NCBI RefSeq assembly: GCF_028476545.1
Contig: NW_026731827.1
Location: 564,001 to 628,000, forward strand
DNA: 64,000 bases
Direction: 5' to 3'
DNA from: Physella acuta
Taxonomy: Eukaryota > Mollusca > Gastropoda > Physidae
Shown here: positions 25,852 to 38,218 of the stretch, one piece after another
Layout: every line of letters begins with the position of its first letter
Position numbering within the stretch: the stretch's first letter is position 1
Position numbers and translations under genes: made by a program
Notes under the pieces: model-generated
Told to the model about the DNA's origin: nothing
Seen by the model: only the letters and a program-made list of their open reading frames with translations
The model's database searches: none

Positions 25852-26076
25852 CAGAGGCGTAGCGACCCTTCCCGGCGCCCGGGGACAAACTTTTCGATTT
25901 GCACCCCCCCCCCCTCAAACTTTCGATTTGCACCCCCCCCCCTCGAGATTTCGATTTGCACCCCACCCCACTCAAACTTTCGATTTTCACCCCCCTCAAC
26001 CCTTCAATTTATTTTTCCAACCCATTTTGGCGCCGACTTTAGGGGGCATATGTCCCCCCCCCCCCCCCTCGCTACG
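25852..26076. mobile_element. hAT-type MITE, right end incomplete
   Basis: Starts CAGAGGCGTAGCGACC, like the inverse of the internal CGCTACGCCTCTG of the MITE at 41057-41295, and ends CGCTACG without the last six bases. The middle holds repeats of TTTCGATTTGCACCCC. No target duplication could be fixed. Confidence 0.6.
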
Positions 26077-26154
26077 TTTTTTATTATTAATTAAATATTA
26101 TTTATTCAGTAACGGTGTAATAATACATTGATAAACTACACATGGAAACCTGTA

Positions 26155-27960
26155 TTAGTGAGAACGGTGAAACTGTTTCCTGGATGCCAGAATAGCAGAC
26201 ATTTCAGGCTTCATATTTGAAGTTCCCAACATCAACAGTGACCTGAGGTTACCATCGGACAAGTGTGTTCTCAAATTGTTCTTCACGTATTTCATTCTTG
26301 AAAATGTTTGTTCACACAGGTACGTTGTTCCAAAGATAGAAAGGTACCTGGATGCAAAATTTTTGACATTAGGAAAGTCTTCCTTGGGTAAAAACTTGTA
26401 AAAAGCAGCCAGTCCTTCTTTAAACTTGTCCTTAAGGAGGTCATTTGCTTGCAATTCAATGATTTCCATCTGCAGTTCATCTGGGCACCTGGCCACATCT
26501 GCCTCAAAAGGGTTTTGAAAAAGTCTCACTTCTTCTGCCTTTGAATCTAAATCAGAAAACCGCTGCTGAAACTGCAGCTGGAGGTCTTTGATGATCTTGC
26601 ATGCAAATGACGTGGGGAATTTAGCTGTTGCTTCAGCCATGAAGTCATTGCACTGCTGAAAGTGCGTCAAGTTGTTGGCCTGTACGTGTTCCAAAAACAA
26701 GACAAGTTTAGATCTGAAAGCCTTTATGTGGGTGTATAAATCAGAAACTACATTTTTTTCCCCTTGTAATTTTAGGTTCAGAAAATTTAAATGACTAGTT
26801 ATGTCTGCAGCAAAGGACAATTTCCATACCCACTCTTCATCAGACAATAATGGCTGTGGCTTGCCTTTACTTTTCAGGAAGTAACCTATTTCCTTTCTTA
26901 ACTTAAATACTCTGCTAAGAACTTTCTCACAACTTAGCCATCTTATTGCTGTGTAAAATGGTAAATCTTGCGATATTGTGTCTGTTTCTTTCAACATGTC
27001 TCTGAACTGTCTATGGTTGAGCCCATGTGACCTTATTAAATTCGCTATCTTCACCACATGATTCAGTACACAGCTAATGTCCATATATTTAGCACACAAA
27101 GCTTGCTGGTGAATAATACAGTGCAGGAACATTGGTTGTTGAATGTTTTTCTGATTACACATCTGCTTCACTTGTTCATCCAAGCCTTTCTTTATGCCAC
27201 TCATGTTCTTTCCTCCATCCACAGTCAGGCAATTGAGATTAGTCCAGTCCAAGTTATAATCAGCACATGTTTTTTTCAACTCATTGAATATATCCTCTCC
27301 GGTAACAGTGTCATACATGCTATGTAGAGAAGCCAGCTCTTGTGTTATGTTCATTTCTTCATCCACACCTCTAATGAACACAAGAAGTTGAGAGGTGTAA
27401 CAGCTGTCCAGCGATTCATCCATTGCAATTGAAAAATGGCGAAACTTGCTTGCATGTTTCGTTATTTGAGTCACAATGTTTTCACCCATGTCTGCAACAC
27501 GGCGGGCGATTGTATTTGCACCCAAAGCTACATTTTCAAATTGTTTTGACTTGTCTGGGCAAAGTTCCTCAGCCACCTTCATCAAACATTCCTTCACTAC
27601 TTCACCATCTGTAAACGGTTTGCCACTTTTAGCCAGGACATAGGCAACATTATAACTGGCCTGTGTTAAGGCTTCATTTTCATTTGAGGATTTATTGATC
27701 AACATCCTCTGAGATGTGAGTTGGTTTTTTAATTTAGAATATGTTTTGGCACGGACTTTACCCTCCAACTGTGCATATTTAACCTGGTGTTTGCTTTGAT
27801 GATGACGGCGCAGGTTGTATTCTTTCACCACAGCCACGGTTTCATTGCAAATCAGACACAGTGCTTTATCTCCGGATTTTATGAAGAAGTATTTCAAATT
27901 CCATTTTTCTTGAAATTGCCGACACTCATCGTCTATTTTCCTTTTCTTCTTCTCGGCCAT
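26155..27960 (-). CDS. hAT (Charlie-like) transposase
   Basis: Single-exon ORF of 601 residues starting with ATG at 27960 (MAEKKKRKIDDECRQF), no interruption. Residues 35-58 form a BED-type zinc finger (CLIC..RRHHQSKH). Residues about 175-260 hold the RNase-H-fold core with SIAMDESLD (Asp181) and CLTVDGGKNMSG (Asp248), the first two acids of the DDE set. Residues about 535-585 are the hAT C-terminal dimerisation region (YLSIFGTTYLCEQTFSRM, LRTHLSDGNLRSL). This is the Charlie/GTF2IRD2/ZBED-type branch. It binds the subterminal and terminal repeats and performs cut-and-paste transposition. It lies inside CAGGGG termini with a perfect target duplication, so it is a transposon gene and not a host gene. 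The full-length ORF suggests recent activity, although nested insertions now stretch the element. A domesticated role is possible but nothing here supports one. Confidence 0.95.
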   Translation of the reverse strand: MAEKKKRKIDDECRQFQEKWNLKYFFIKSGDKALCLICNETVAVVKEYNLRRHHQSKHQVKYAQLEGKVRAKTYSKLKNQLTSQRMLINKSSNENEALTQASYNVAYVLAKSGKPFTDGEVVKECLMKVAEELCPDKSKQFENVALGANTIARRVADMGENIVTQITKHASKFRHFSIAMDESLDSCYTSQLLVFIRGVDEEMNITQELASLHSMYDTVTGEDIFNELKKTCADYNLDWTNLNCLTVDGGKNMSGIKKGLDEQVKQMCNQKNIQQPMFLHCIIHQQALCAKYMDISCVLNHVVKIANLIRSHGLNHRQFRDMLKETDTISQDLPFYTAIRWLSCEKVLSRVFKLRKEIGYFLKSKGKPQPLLSDEEWVWKLSFAADITSHLNFLNLKLQGEKNVVSDLYTHIKAFRSKLVLFLEHVQANNLTHFQQCNDFMAEATAKFPTSFACKIIKDLQLQFQQRFSDLDSKAEEVRLFQNPFEADVARCPDELQMEIIELQANDLLKDKFKEGLAAFYKFLPKEDFPNVKNFASRYLSIFGTTYLCEQTFSRMKYVKNNLRTHLSDGNLRSLLMLGTSNMKPEMSAILASRKQFHRSH

Positions 27961-28059
27961 CGATGAGAGCTAAAAATAAATGAATTCAACGTGAAAAAAA
28001 TAGTGAAACACGATATCGCTTAAAAAAACACCTGATTTTGCGATGCCCAAAGATGCTGT

Positions 28060-31000
28060 AGGCCTCAGTTTACGCTGAATACCCCTTGGTTACGACCCAG
28101 CTAGGTGTAAGAGGCGTCGTGGGGCCTAACATGAAACCTTTGCAGGGCTGTACTCAAACGCTTCCGAAATTTTCATGGCGATCGGATGAAAGATGTCGTA
28201 ATGCGTAATAATTACAAAAACGTATTTTTTATATGTGTCAGCTCAAGCGTTGGATAACCTCCTGATTTAGGGGCCATCCACAACAATAACATGTCACGTT
28301 TTTTAAACAACTCACAAAAAGCCTGAACCTCGCCCCTAAATGACGTCATTTGGTAACAGTAAATGACTATAAATGGTGTCCAATTTATTTATTTACTAAT
28401 GGTTAACCTTTTCTAAACAATATAAAAATTATCCTACCTTGTTTGTTCTGTGAATCAGATGCACCAAATACTATGCAAGTAAAAATTTGTCTGCTGACCA
28501 GTGCTTGCTAGTGTCTGACAAAATTTGAAGTGGCGAATGCGCGGTTAGGAAGTTGACAAACGATACATTTATCTCTATTCGATACTTGCGATGCTAGAAA
28601 GAGGGGTGGGATGGGGGTTGGCTCGGGAAAAAAACATGAAAAAGACAACAAAGCGCCGATGTACGTCAGAAGTTTGGGATGGTACTTTTCCAAAAGTCAA
28701 TTATAAAACTTTCTCAGGGGAGATAATTCAAAGTATAGGAACTACAAGCTTACCATGAAATTTCTTGTAAAAGTAAAAACAAGTAAAAGTATGTAAAACC
28801 TAAGTTTCTAGTATTATATTATTTTTGATAATTTGTACGATACAGAATAGTACAGGATAGAACAGGGGCGGAACTACAGTGCCGCCAGACCCCGCAATGC
28901 GGGGGGGCCCAGACCAATTGGGGGCCCAAAAATCCTGGCTAAATTATTAAAAAAATAAAAAAATAAATTAGGTGGAGGTCGAGTTATCTTTCTTCTACAG
29001 TTACAAACAAACACGATAGTCGGCAAACGTCTTTGAGAAAAATGCACTGACTATAGCTCGAGAGACCGCCAGACATATAGACAACTTCAAAGACGAAGCA
29101 TCTGCCGGTACGCTTTGAAATCGGGCTGGGGAAATGTTGCGGCGAGGCGACTATCCTGGTCTTCTAGACGATCGGAAAAAGTCGGCACTATTGATGTAGA
29201 TGTTTATCGGCGCTTTCTTGTCCCCTTCCCTTCCCAACTCTCTCCCCCCCCCCTCCCCCCTACCCCTCACTTCTACCCCTCACCACACCCTTACTCTTAC
29301 AATAAGATGTAATGCATAGATTAACGAACCGTCTATGAACTGTAAACTGACCACTTCTGCACATTTTGTTAAAAACACTAGTCAGTAGTTGTTCATTTAC
29401 CTGATGAACAGGGGCGGAACTACAGTCCCGCCAGACCCCGCAATGCGCGGGGGGGGGGAGGCCGTTTAGGGGCCCACGGCTGACCAAATTTTTTTTTTTT
29501 TTAATTTTGAATTTAATTTTTGCCTTAATATTTGGTTTGTAAAAGAAAAACACTGTAGCTGCGGTACGATTATCTTTATTTTACAGTCACTATTATACCA
29601 CGCTCTTCCGCAAAAGATAAAATCCATTACACAAACTACAGTGTAAAATTTAATGTGATTTTTGTGCACGATTACAAGACTTTCTCTATACTTCGTATAT
29701 ACGAGAAAGTAAAAACATTGTTATATTGTTTACATTATTAAAACACATATCTATGATTATGTGTTTAAACTACTGGCCTGAATTCTACAAAAATATAATT
29801 ATTTATTTCGATCTCATACATTTATAATTGCGTTCATTTTTACTTTAACAACTGTATCAATAAACTTGTAAAAGTATAAGTTATTTCCCTTTAGCGAAGC
29901 ATTTGAAATTTGACTTTGCCGGCACGCTTTGAAATCGGGCTGGGGAAATGTTGCGGCGACCGGCGAGTCGGCGACTATCCTGGTCTTCTAGACGACCGGA
30001 TAAAGTCGGCACTATTGATGTAGATGTTTATCGGCACTTTCTTGTCCCCTTCCAATGAACCTTCCCAACTCTCTCCTCTCCCCTACCCCTCACCTCTACC
30101 CCTCACCACACCCTTACTCTTACAGTAAGATGTAATGCGTAGATTAACAAACCGTCTATGAACTACTGTACTGTACCACGCTCTTCCGCAAAAGATAAAA
30201 TCCATTACATTACTCTTCAAATTTTGAATGACTTCTTTGACTCGTTGCCCCCCCCCCCTCCCTTTGATAGCTAAATAGAGGACACGTAACTGTTTGACCG
30301 ATCCTCCAACGTATACTGTGGCGGATGGGGCAGGGGATGGGGACCAAAAAGGGGGTAAAAAAATTGTCGACAAATTCTTTACATATTTAAAACAGTTATT
30401 TATAGTTGTATTTTTTAACCATCGTCAAGGCCGAGTTCTATTTCCCTACAATCAAACACACGCTGTCGCCGGCAAAATTCTTTTAAAAAAAAAACAACAA
30501 AGTCCATAGCACGAAAAGCCGCTACATATGAAGTGGGCTTTCAATACTATCATGATGCGCGGTGCTTATTCGCGGCATTGGTAGGGGACCCGAAATCCAT
30601 TGTACATTTTTCAATGTTAATATATGTTTGTGATAGTGGTTGAATTTGTATCCTGTACTATCTTGTATCGTACAAATAATTTTAAAAAAATAATATAATA
30701 CTAGAAACTTCAGTTTTATATACGTTTACTTGTTTTTGATTTTACAAGAAATATAGTAAACTTTTAAGGCCTATACTTCAAATTATCTCCCCTGAGTAAG
30801 TTTTACAATGGGCGATGCTGACGTACATAGATCAAGGCGTTTTGTTGTCCCTTTCAAGTTTTTTTCCCGAGCCGACCCCTATCCCATCCCTCTTTCTCAA
30901 CCTCACAGTCACAAGTATCGAGGAGATAAATGTATCGTTTATGAACTACTTCCTAACCGTACGATTCACCACTTCAGCACATTTTGTCAGACACTAGACA

Positions 31001-31450
31001 GCACTAGATCTAGTCAACACATATTAATTTACTTTCATAGTATTAAGCAAATCTAATTCACAAAACAGGGCAGGTAAGATTATTTTTTATATAATTATTT
31101 AGAAATTAATTAGAACGTTTAGAATTAATTGAACATTATTAATAGTCATTGAGGTGGGGGTGTGTGAGGGTCTGGCTTTTTGTTAATCCCCCCCTCCCCT
31201 AAATCAGAAGGTTATCCAACGCGTGACCTGGCCACATACAGTTGTACATGTGAAAAACATTTTTCTCTCTAATATTATTATGCATTACTGCATCATTCAC
31301 CCAATCGCCATGAAAACTTGGGAAGCTGTTGAGTACAGCCCCGCAAAGGTTTCTGTCATAGGCCTAACATTTGTACATATTTGAGTGGGGACTCCTAACG
31401 GAAATATGTGATTTAGCGCCCCGTGATACTGCATAAGTGGATGAGGTTAC
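28060..31450. repeat. Long imperfect inverted repeat inside the hAT
   Basis: The stretch 28060-28860 (3' flank of the transposase) recurs inverted and diverged at about 30640-31450. Shared marks: GGGGAGATAATTCAAAGTATAG / CTATACTTCAAATTATCTCC (in parts), ACAAACGATACATTTATCTC / GAGATAAATGTATCGTTTATG, and the GTACAGCCC region. Sequence at 30360-30640 likewise mirrors 34270-34530. A second, related hAT copy therefore lies inverted within the nested insertion. Confidence 0.65.
29409..30210. repeat. Second copy of the nested element's left part
   Basis: CAGGGGCGGAACTACAGTCC at 29409 repeats the start at 28863. GGGCTGGGGAAATGTTGCGG, TAGATGTTTATCGGC and CCTCACCACACCCTTACTC recur at 29120-29300 and 29938-30120. 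It also contains a fragment (29668-29712) of the GAGAAAGTAAAAA repeat family found at 53 kb and 62 kb. Its own right end was not found. Confidence 0.65.
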
Positions 31451-32118
<668 letters not shown>

Positions 32119-32120
<2 letters not shown>

Positions 32121-34208
32121 AGCCGTCCCGGCCAGGCCCTGCTCTGGCTTCTGTGAAAAACCTTTCCGTTAAAGACCATTACCTGTGTGTTTAGTAATCA
32201 TCATAAACCCGGCATTGCCCACCCAAACCACAACCAACCAAAACAACAAAACGCAAACATAACGCTAACACAATTAGAAATACAAACGAAAACAAAAACC
32301 TAACAACAAACCCAACCACAACCACAAACACCAATACAAACACAAAGAAAAAACAAACGAAAACAAAAACCTAACAACAAACCCAACCACAAACACCAAT
32401 ACCAAAAAAAAAACAACGAAAAAGCAAACGAAAACAAACCAAATCCAAACGCAAAACCAACCAAAAACACAAATACAAACCCAAACAAAAAAAAACACAA
32501 ACAAAAACGAAAAAAGAAAGAACAAAAACGAACCAAATCAAAACGCAACCACTAACGCAAACCCACCTAAACACAAAGAAAACACTAACGCGAACATAAA
32601 CGCCCGGGGCAGAATCGCCTGTTTTAGCTTAATAAACGACTATAGTACCCCAACTTATTCATAGTTTTTGCACTCACTTAAACGAACGCGCCTGTTTCAA
32701 TTTAATGAACAATTATAATACTCCAAGCTTATCCGTAAAATACCTAAAACATTTGCACTTGATCAATCCCCGCTAATTATGTAATTATTTTTTTCCCAAC
32801 ACCAAAACAAAGTAATTAAAAAGTAAATGCTTTTCAACTAATGCAATGATTTCATAAAGGGAAGTAATTGTGTTTTGCCTAATTTATCAAAGGGAAGTAA
32901 GCGCTATAGGACTAAAGAAAGACATAATTAGAATTTTTGTAAAAGATGATATTTTTTTTAAAACTTGTGTTTAATGAACATGCCGACAATTATTACTATA
33001 ATTTGAAAAATGAAAATGATTTCCCAACACTTTTAATAGTAATTTTTTAACTCATAAATTTAGACAAACGCGCACGATAATTGATCTAACACTTAAATCC
33101 GTAGAAATGCCAACGACAAACATATGCGTTACAGAATTGAGCTTTATATATTAGATATATATATAATACTAGCCGTCCCGGCCAGGCCCTGCTCTGGCTT
33201 CTGTGAAAAACCTTTCCGTTAAAGACCATTACCTGTGTGTTTAGTAATCATCATAAACCCGGCATTGCCCACCCAAACCACAACCAACCAAAACAACAAA
33301 ACGCAAACATAACGCTAACACAATTAGAAATACAAACGAAAACAAAAACCTAACAACAAACCCAACCACAACCACAAACACCAATACAAACACAAAGAAA
33401 AAACAAACGAAAACAAAAACCTAACAACAAACCCAACCACAAACACCAATACCAAAAAAAAACAACGAAAAAGCAAACGAAAACAAACCAAATCCAAACG
33501 CAAAACCAAACAAAAACACAAATACAAACCCAAACAAAAAAAAACACAAACAAAAACGAAAAAAGAAAGAACAAAAACGAACCAAATCAAAACGCAACCA
33601 CTAACGCAAACCCACCTAAACACAAAGAAAACACTAACGCGAACATAAACGCCCGGGGCGGAATCGCCTGTTTTAGCTTAATAAACGACTATAGTACCCC
33701 AACTTATTCATAGTTTTTGCACTCACTTAAACGAACGCGCCTGTTTCAATTTAATGAACAATTATAATACTCCAAGCTTATCCGTAAAATACCTAAAACA
33801 TTTGCACTTGATCAATCCCCGCTAATTATGTAATTATTTTTTTCCCAACACCAAAACAAAGTAATTAAAAAGTAAATGCTTTTCAACTAATGCAATGATT
33901 TCATAAAGGGAAGTAATTGTGTTTTGCCTAATTTATCAAAGGGAAGTAAGCGCTATAGGACTAAATAAAAACATAATTAGAATTTTTGTAAAAGATGATA
34001 TTTTTTTTAAAACTTGTGTTTAATGAACATGCCGACAATTATTACTACAATTTGAAAAATGAAAATGATTTCCCAACACTTTTAATAGTAATTTTTTAAC
34101 TCATAAATTTAGACAAACGCGCACGATAATTGATCTAACACTTAAATCCGTAGAAATGCCAACGACAAACATATGCGTTACAGAATTGAGCTTTATATAT
34201 TAGATATA
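32119..34208. repeat. Tandem pair of ~1.04-kb repeats of an unclassified family
   Basis: Two near-identical copies, about 32119-33166 and 33169-34208. Each begins ACTAGCCGTCCCGGCCAGGC, has an AAACGCAAACA-type hexamer middle and a unique second half (CGCCCGGGGC, TTAATAAACGACTATAGTA), and ends GAGCTTTATATATTAGATAT. The two copies differ by only a few bases over 1 kb, implying a recent duplication. A reverse relative is at 34795-35033 and fragments are at 54655-54945 and 55190-55420. It encodes nothing that I recognise. Confidence 0.88.
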
Positions 34209-34794
34209 TATATGGGGGGTTCAAAAAAAATTTTTGCGGGGTGGCCCATTTTTTCTAGTTCCGCCACTGGGATAGAAGCTATACGAAAATCACAAACACA
34301 TATTTTACATTGAAAATGTACAACGGACTTCGGGCCCCTAACCAATGCCACAAAGAAGGAACGTACATCATGAAAGCCCAGTATATTTCTAGTGGCTTCT
34401 CGAGCTAGAGACTTTTTTTTTTTCAAAGAATTGTGCCGACGACAGCGTGGTTTATTTTAGAAGTAAGAGAGCTCGAATGAAAGCCCACTACATATCTAGC
34501 GGCTTCTCGAGCTAAAGTTTTTTTTTAAAAGAATTATGCCGACCTCAGTGTGTTTGATTGTAGGTTTTTTTTCTCTACCTAAACCATTAAAAAACTGGTT
34601 TCGGCAGATATGTTTGGGTTTTTATTGCTGAGGACGGCAAAACAAAAAAAAGGTCCGTAATTTTTTCCGCAGCTAAAAAGATGTCCGCGGGCCGGATAAA
34701 ACAGCCTCGCGGGCCGCATCCGGCCCGCAGTTTGGAGACCCCTGTGTTAGACGAACATGAAATATGATGACTTTACTATACACACTTTAAAAAT

Positions 34795-35033
34795 TGTAGT
34801 AAGCTGTACAGTCAGGGAGGGAGCAGTTGTGAGGGCGTTTATTTTTGCGTTTGCGTTTTGGTTGGTTGTGGTTAATTTGAAAAGTAATACATTTCCTAAA
34901 CCCGGGTATATGCTGTTTAATATTTAATAAACACACAAGTCATGGTCCTTTACAATGACAGATAGGTTTTTCATAGAGGCCAGTGCAGGGCCTGGCCGGC
35001 TTGTATTAATATAAAGAGAGAGAGAGAGAACTG
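34795..35033 (-). repeat. Reverse copy of the ACTAGCC..CCCGGCC family
   Basis: On the minus strand it reads AAGCCGGCCAGGCCCTGCACT, GAAAAACCTATCTGTCATTG, AAGGACCATGACTTGTGTG, then CCCGGGTT and AAACGCAAACGC, as in the copies at 32 kb. It lies just outside the right end of the hAT. Confidence 0.7.
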
Positions 35034-38000
35034 CTAAGTTGTGCGAATAGGCACTTTGTGTTCTTTTATTTTTTATTTCAGAGAAAGTGGATATTTTCTC
35101 ATAGATTTCTCATGTGTAGTTATCACGCAGGCATGCGTTTTCCTTATTTTGTTTTTTATAGAAGAATCTGCAACTATTTTGGCTTAATTATATTTAATTA
35201 AGGAGTTCACTTGACACACCACCTGCTCACAAATACAGTCAATCCCTTATTTACAATCACTCCCACTCATTAACATTAGCTACCCTCACCTTCCCCCTAG
35301 ACACACATAAACAAAATAGCAATAACAGTATCAAACAACATAATGCAAAAGGTAGTTATTTTTTTTTAATTTAAAAACACTCTAACACCATAGCTTAATA
35401 GGCCTACAGTTTAAACAAGAGTGAAGAACTAAACGTAAAAACAATAACTTATGGTTAAAGTAAAAACCAATAAACATTTTAATTTTAAGACTAAAGAGAA
35501 TGCATGAAAAAAAATAAAGTTGTGATATAAACCCCAGGTTTTTTTTGGAGCAAAAGTAAATTTAAATAACAAGACTAGCAACATTGTAGAGCTGTGTTTA
35601 AATCCAAAGTTTAAATCCAAGTTTGGTCTATATAATGTGCGCAATTTTTTTTAGATATTTAGTAACTTAAAAAAATTATTACAATGTATATCTAAATTAC
35701 ACAATATTGTAATTTTTTTTAGTATCATGTAGAAAGAACCATTACATAAATAATAAGCATTAAAGCATTTTACAGCTTGCTGCAATTATTTGGACTAAAT
35801 ATAGTTGAACTGTTTTTATAACCATTTTGTTTTTAAATAAGAGGCATTTTTACAGTAACCAAACAAAAAGTAAATGAAGTTCACATCATGATTAAACAAA
35901 TGCAAAAAAATATCCAAATAAAGAATTGTAAAATATCACAATGTCTTTTTTTTTTACATATGCATCGGATCTAAATTAATAAAGAAAAATTTAACATTCA
36001 TATTCCAGATATATGTAAACTAGACAATATAGTAGATAAAAATAAATGTCAGTTTACATCATCATCATCATCATCATCTTTTCCCATTTAAAGACACATG
36101 GGACAGATGAAGTAGGGTTCATATGTTTCAGTGACTTTGACATAGAGACGATAGTGTGGTCAGCACTATACCCAGCCCCCTTTCCCTAACATGAGCCATG
36201 TGACCACCAGAGCTGGGTGGAATCAGGGACATCCTACACACTTGAGCCCGAAAATCGAACTTCAGACTTTTGGGTTCGCAATTGAAAGCTCAACTATGCG
36301 AACACACCGCCCCTATATAATTAGTTTACAAATTTGACCTTATGTTTAATTAATTTATGTTAAAAAGTTGTCGAAAAGAGCGAAATACAAATTAATAACC
36401 GATAAGGACTTGTTTGCTCATAAAAGACATTCAAAATAGTAAAGTAACGTGGTTAGCTTTTTTAAACCAGGTTTGAAACTGTTATGACACTAAGACCTGG
36501 TGCTTTGAAAAGCATGCAAAAATTATATAAACAGAATCTTAAAACTAATCAACCTTTTCGCCTAATATTTCAAACGTTGGTCTTCATTACAAGATTTATT
36601 ATTTTCAAATTTTATCATTCCATTTTTCTATATTACTGTTTCATGAACATATTGGTTAAGGTAGCAAATATATATTACAATATATATTACTATTATTAGA
36701 AATAATATATCATGCAACAGGTAATTGAATAAATTTAATATAGGTTAAGAGTAAAATAAAATATATTTGCCAAAGAACAAGAGGATAACATGTTGGACCA
36801 TATATTGTGAGAGTTACATCTGTCAGATTTGTATTTGATGTGGTATCATTAAGGCGATATACATATTACTTTTTCAGGAAACAATTAACAGAATATCAAA
36901 CAGAATAGCTGCTAAGACATGAAAATGCATGCGCAGCTAGTTAACATGGCACCAAGTTTTTAAAATAATTGGTTGTTTTAGTTTCTTCCCCTAGTTTATA
37001 TAAATATTTCTTGGATTAGTGAGGATGGTTTCTTTTGCATTCCTCTGGACTTGGGACCAGCTCTATTATTTACTAAGAGGTGTGGTTACGAAAAATAAAA
37101 TTGAAATCTCAGTAGTTTCTGTGTACCAGTTGTTTGGTTTTTAATTTAAGCTGTAAAAAAGGGTGGGGTAATGCCGGTAAATTTTGTTGGTTTTTTTAAA
37201 ATAAGAAGACCATCAATTTTTCCTTAAAAAATGTTGAAACATAAAAATCGGATATCTATATGTTAAAATTAGGCAATAAACTCAATTTTAATTTTCTTTA
37301 AAAAAACTAGAAAAAATGTTCACAATAAAATACTTTCTTAATCTAATTAAAACATTAACTTAAGTCAAAACGTTACCTAAAGCTTTCATTACTAAACAGT
37401 TTTTTTTTTTTTTGGATAAACAAGTTATAAATTCCTATTCTAATTAAAGTATATTTCTTCTACCAAATCACTTATTAGATATTCATCTTTACAGAGTTCA
37501 TATTTAATAAAAAGCAGAATAAAACGGTGCAAATAAAATCTACCTTTTTAAAGATGCTAAAATATAAAATGATAATACAAAGCCATTAAAATATTTTTAA
37601 ACTAGTAATGTGTTAGCAAATAAAACTGTTAACAATATAAAATATGATCAAAATGTCAAATATTTTTACACAGACCATACAGATTTCTAATTTGGCCCTC
37701 CCACTTGATTGCAGAGTACCTTTCACTACACTGTAAATTTCAACTTTTAACATATTGTTTCACTAAAAAAATGCTTAATTTAAAAGATTTTTAGCTAATA
37801 ATTACGCAGGAATCTGTAAGGAATATTTGTTAATAAGCCAAGCAGCATTTAATAGAGACCAATTTTATAAAATTGATTAAATTACCACTGATTACAATCG
37901 GATATTTATTGAATAGCTTTTAAATATATTTAAAAGTAAATAACCAGTGATTTTAATTACTATTGTTTTGGCAACTGACTAACAAATTGTAAGAGCAGCC

Positions 38001-38218
38001 ACACTTCTTGATGTTAAAGTTTTAAAGAATTGCTGTCTAAAGTTTAGATGCAATAAAAAAGAGCCCAAAAAAAGCAGGTAGCGCTTGTTAACTCTTAAAA
38101 AGGAAACCGTGCCATGTTAACTGTCTGGGCATTCATCTACATTAGTTTCTATTGTAACATTTATTTTATAAAAACATAACAATCCATAAAAACTGACCAA
38201 AGAAAAAGAATGACCACT
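35034..38218. other. AT-rich 3' flank of copy 2
   Basis: No supported ORF. The right part (about 38000-38218) is probably 3' UTR of the minus-strand gene. A SINE lies at 36095-36312. The rest is AT-rich with T-runs; nothing else recognised. Confidence 0.45.
36095..36312 (-). mobile_element. tRNA-derived SINE, diverged
   Basis: Minus-strand copy: TGTCCCTGATTCCACCCAGC, GGTCACATGGCTC, then GTAGG..CATCTGTCCC tail. The tRNA head is degraded (GAAGTTCGATTTTC keeps the B box core). An older copy than those at 11846 and 54946. Confidence 0.75.

Noticed and set aside
25840-26131. Pro-rich plus-strand ORFs
   Set aside because: Translation of C-runs and TTTCGATTTGCACC repeats in a MITE-like piece.
32274-33623. 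ORFs rich in Phe/Val/Cys on the minus strand, twice
   Set aside because: Products of the AAACRC hexamer core in the two tandem repeats.
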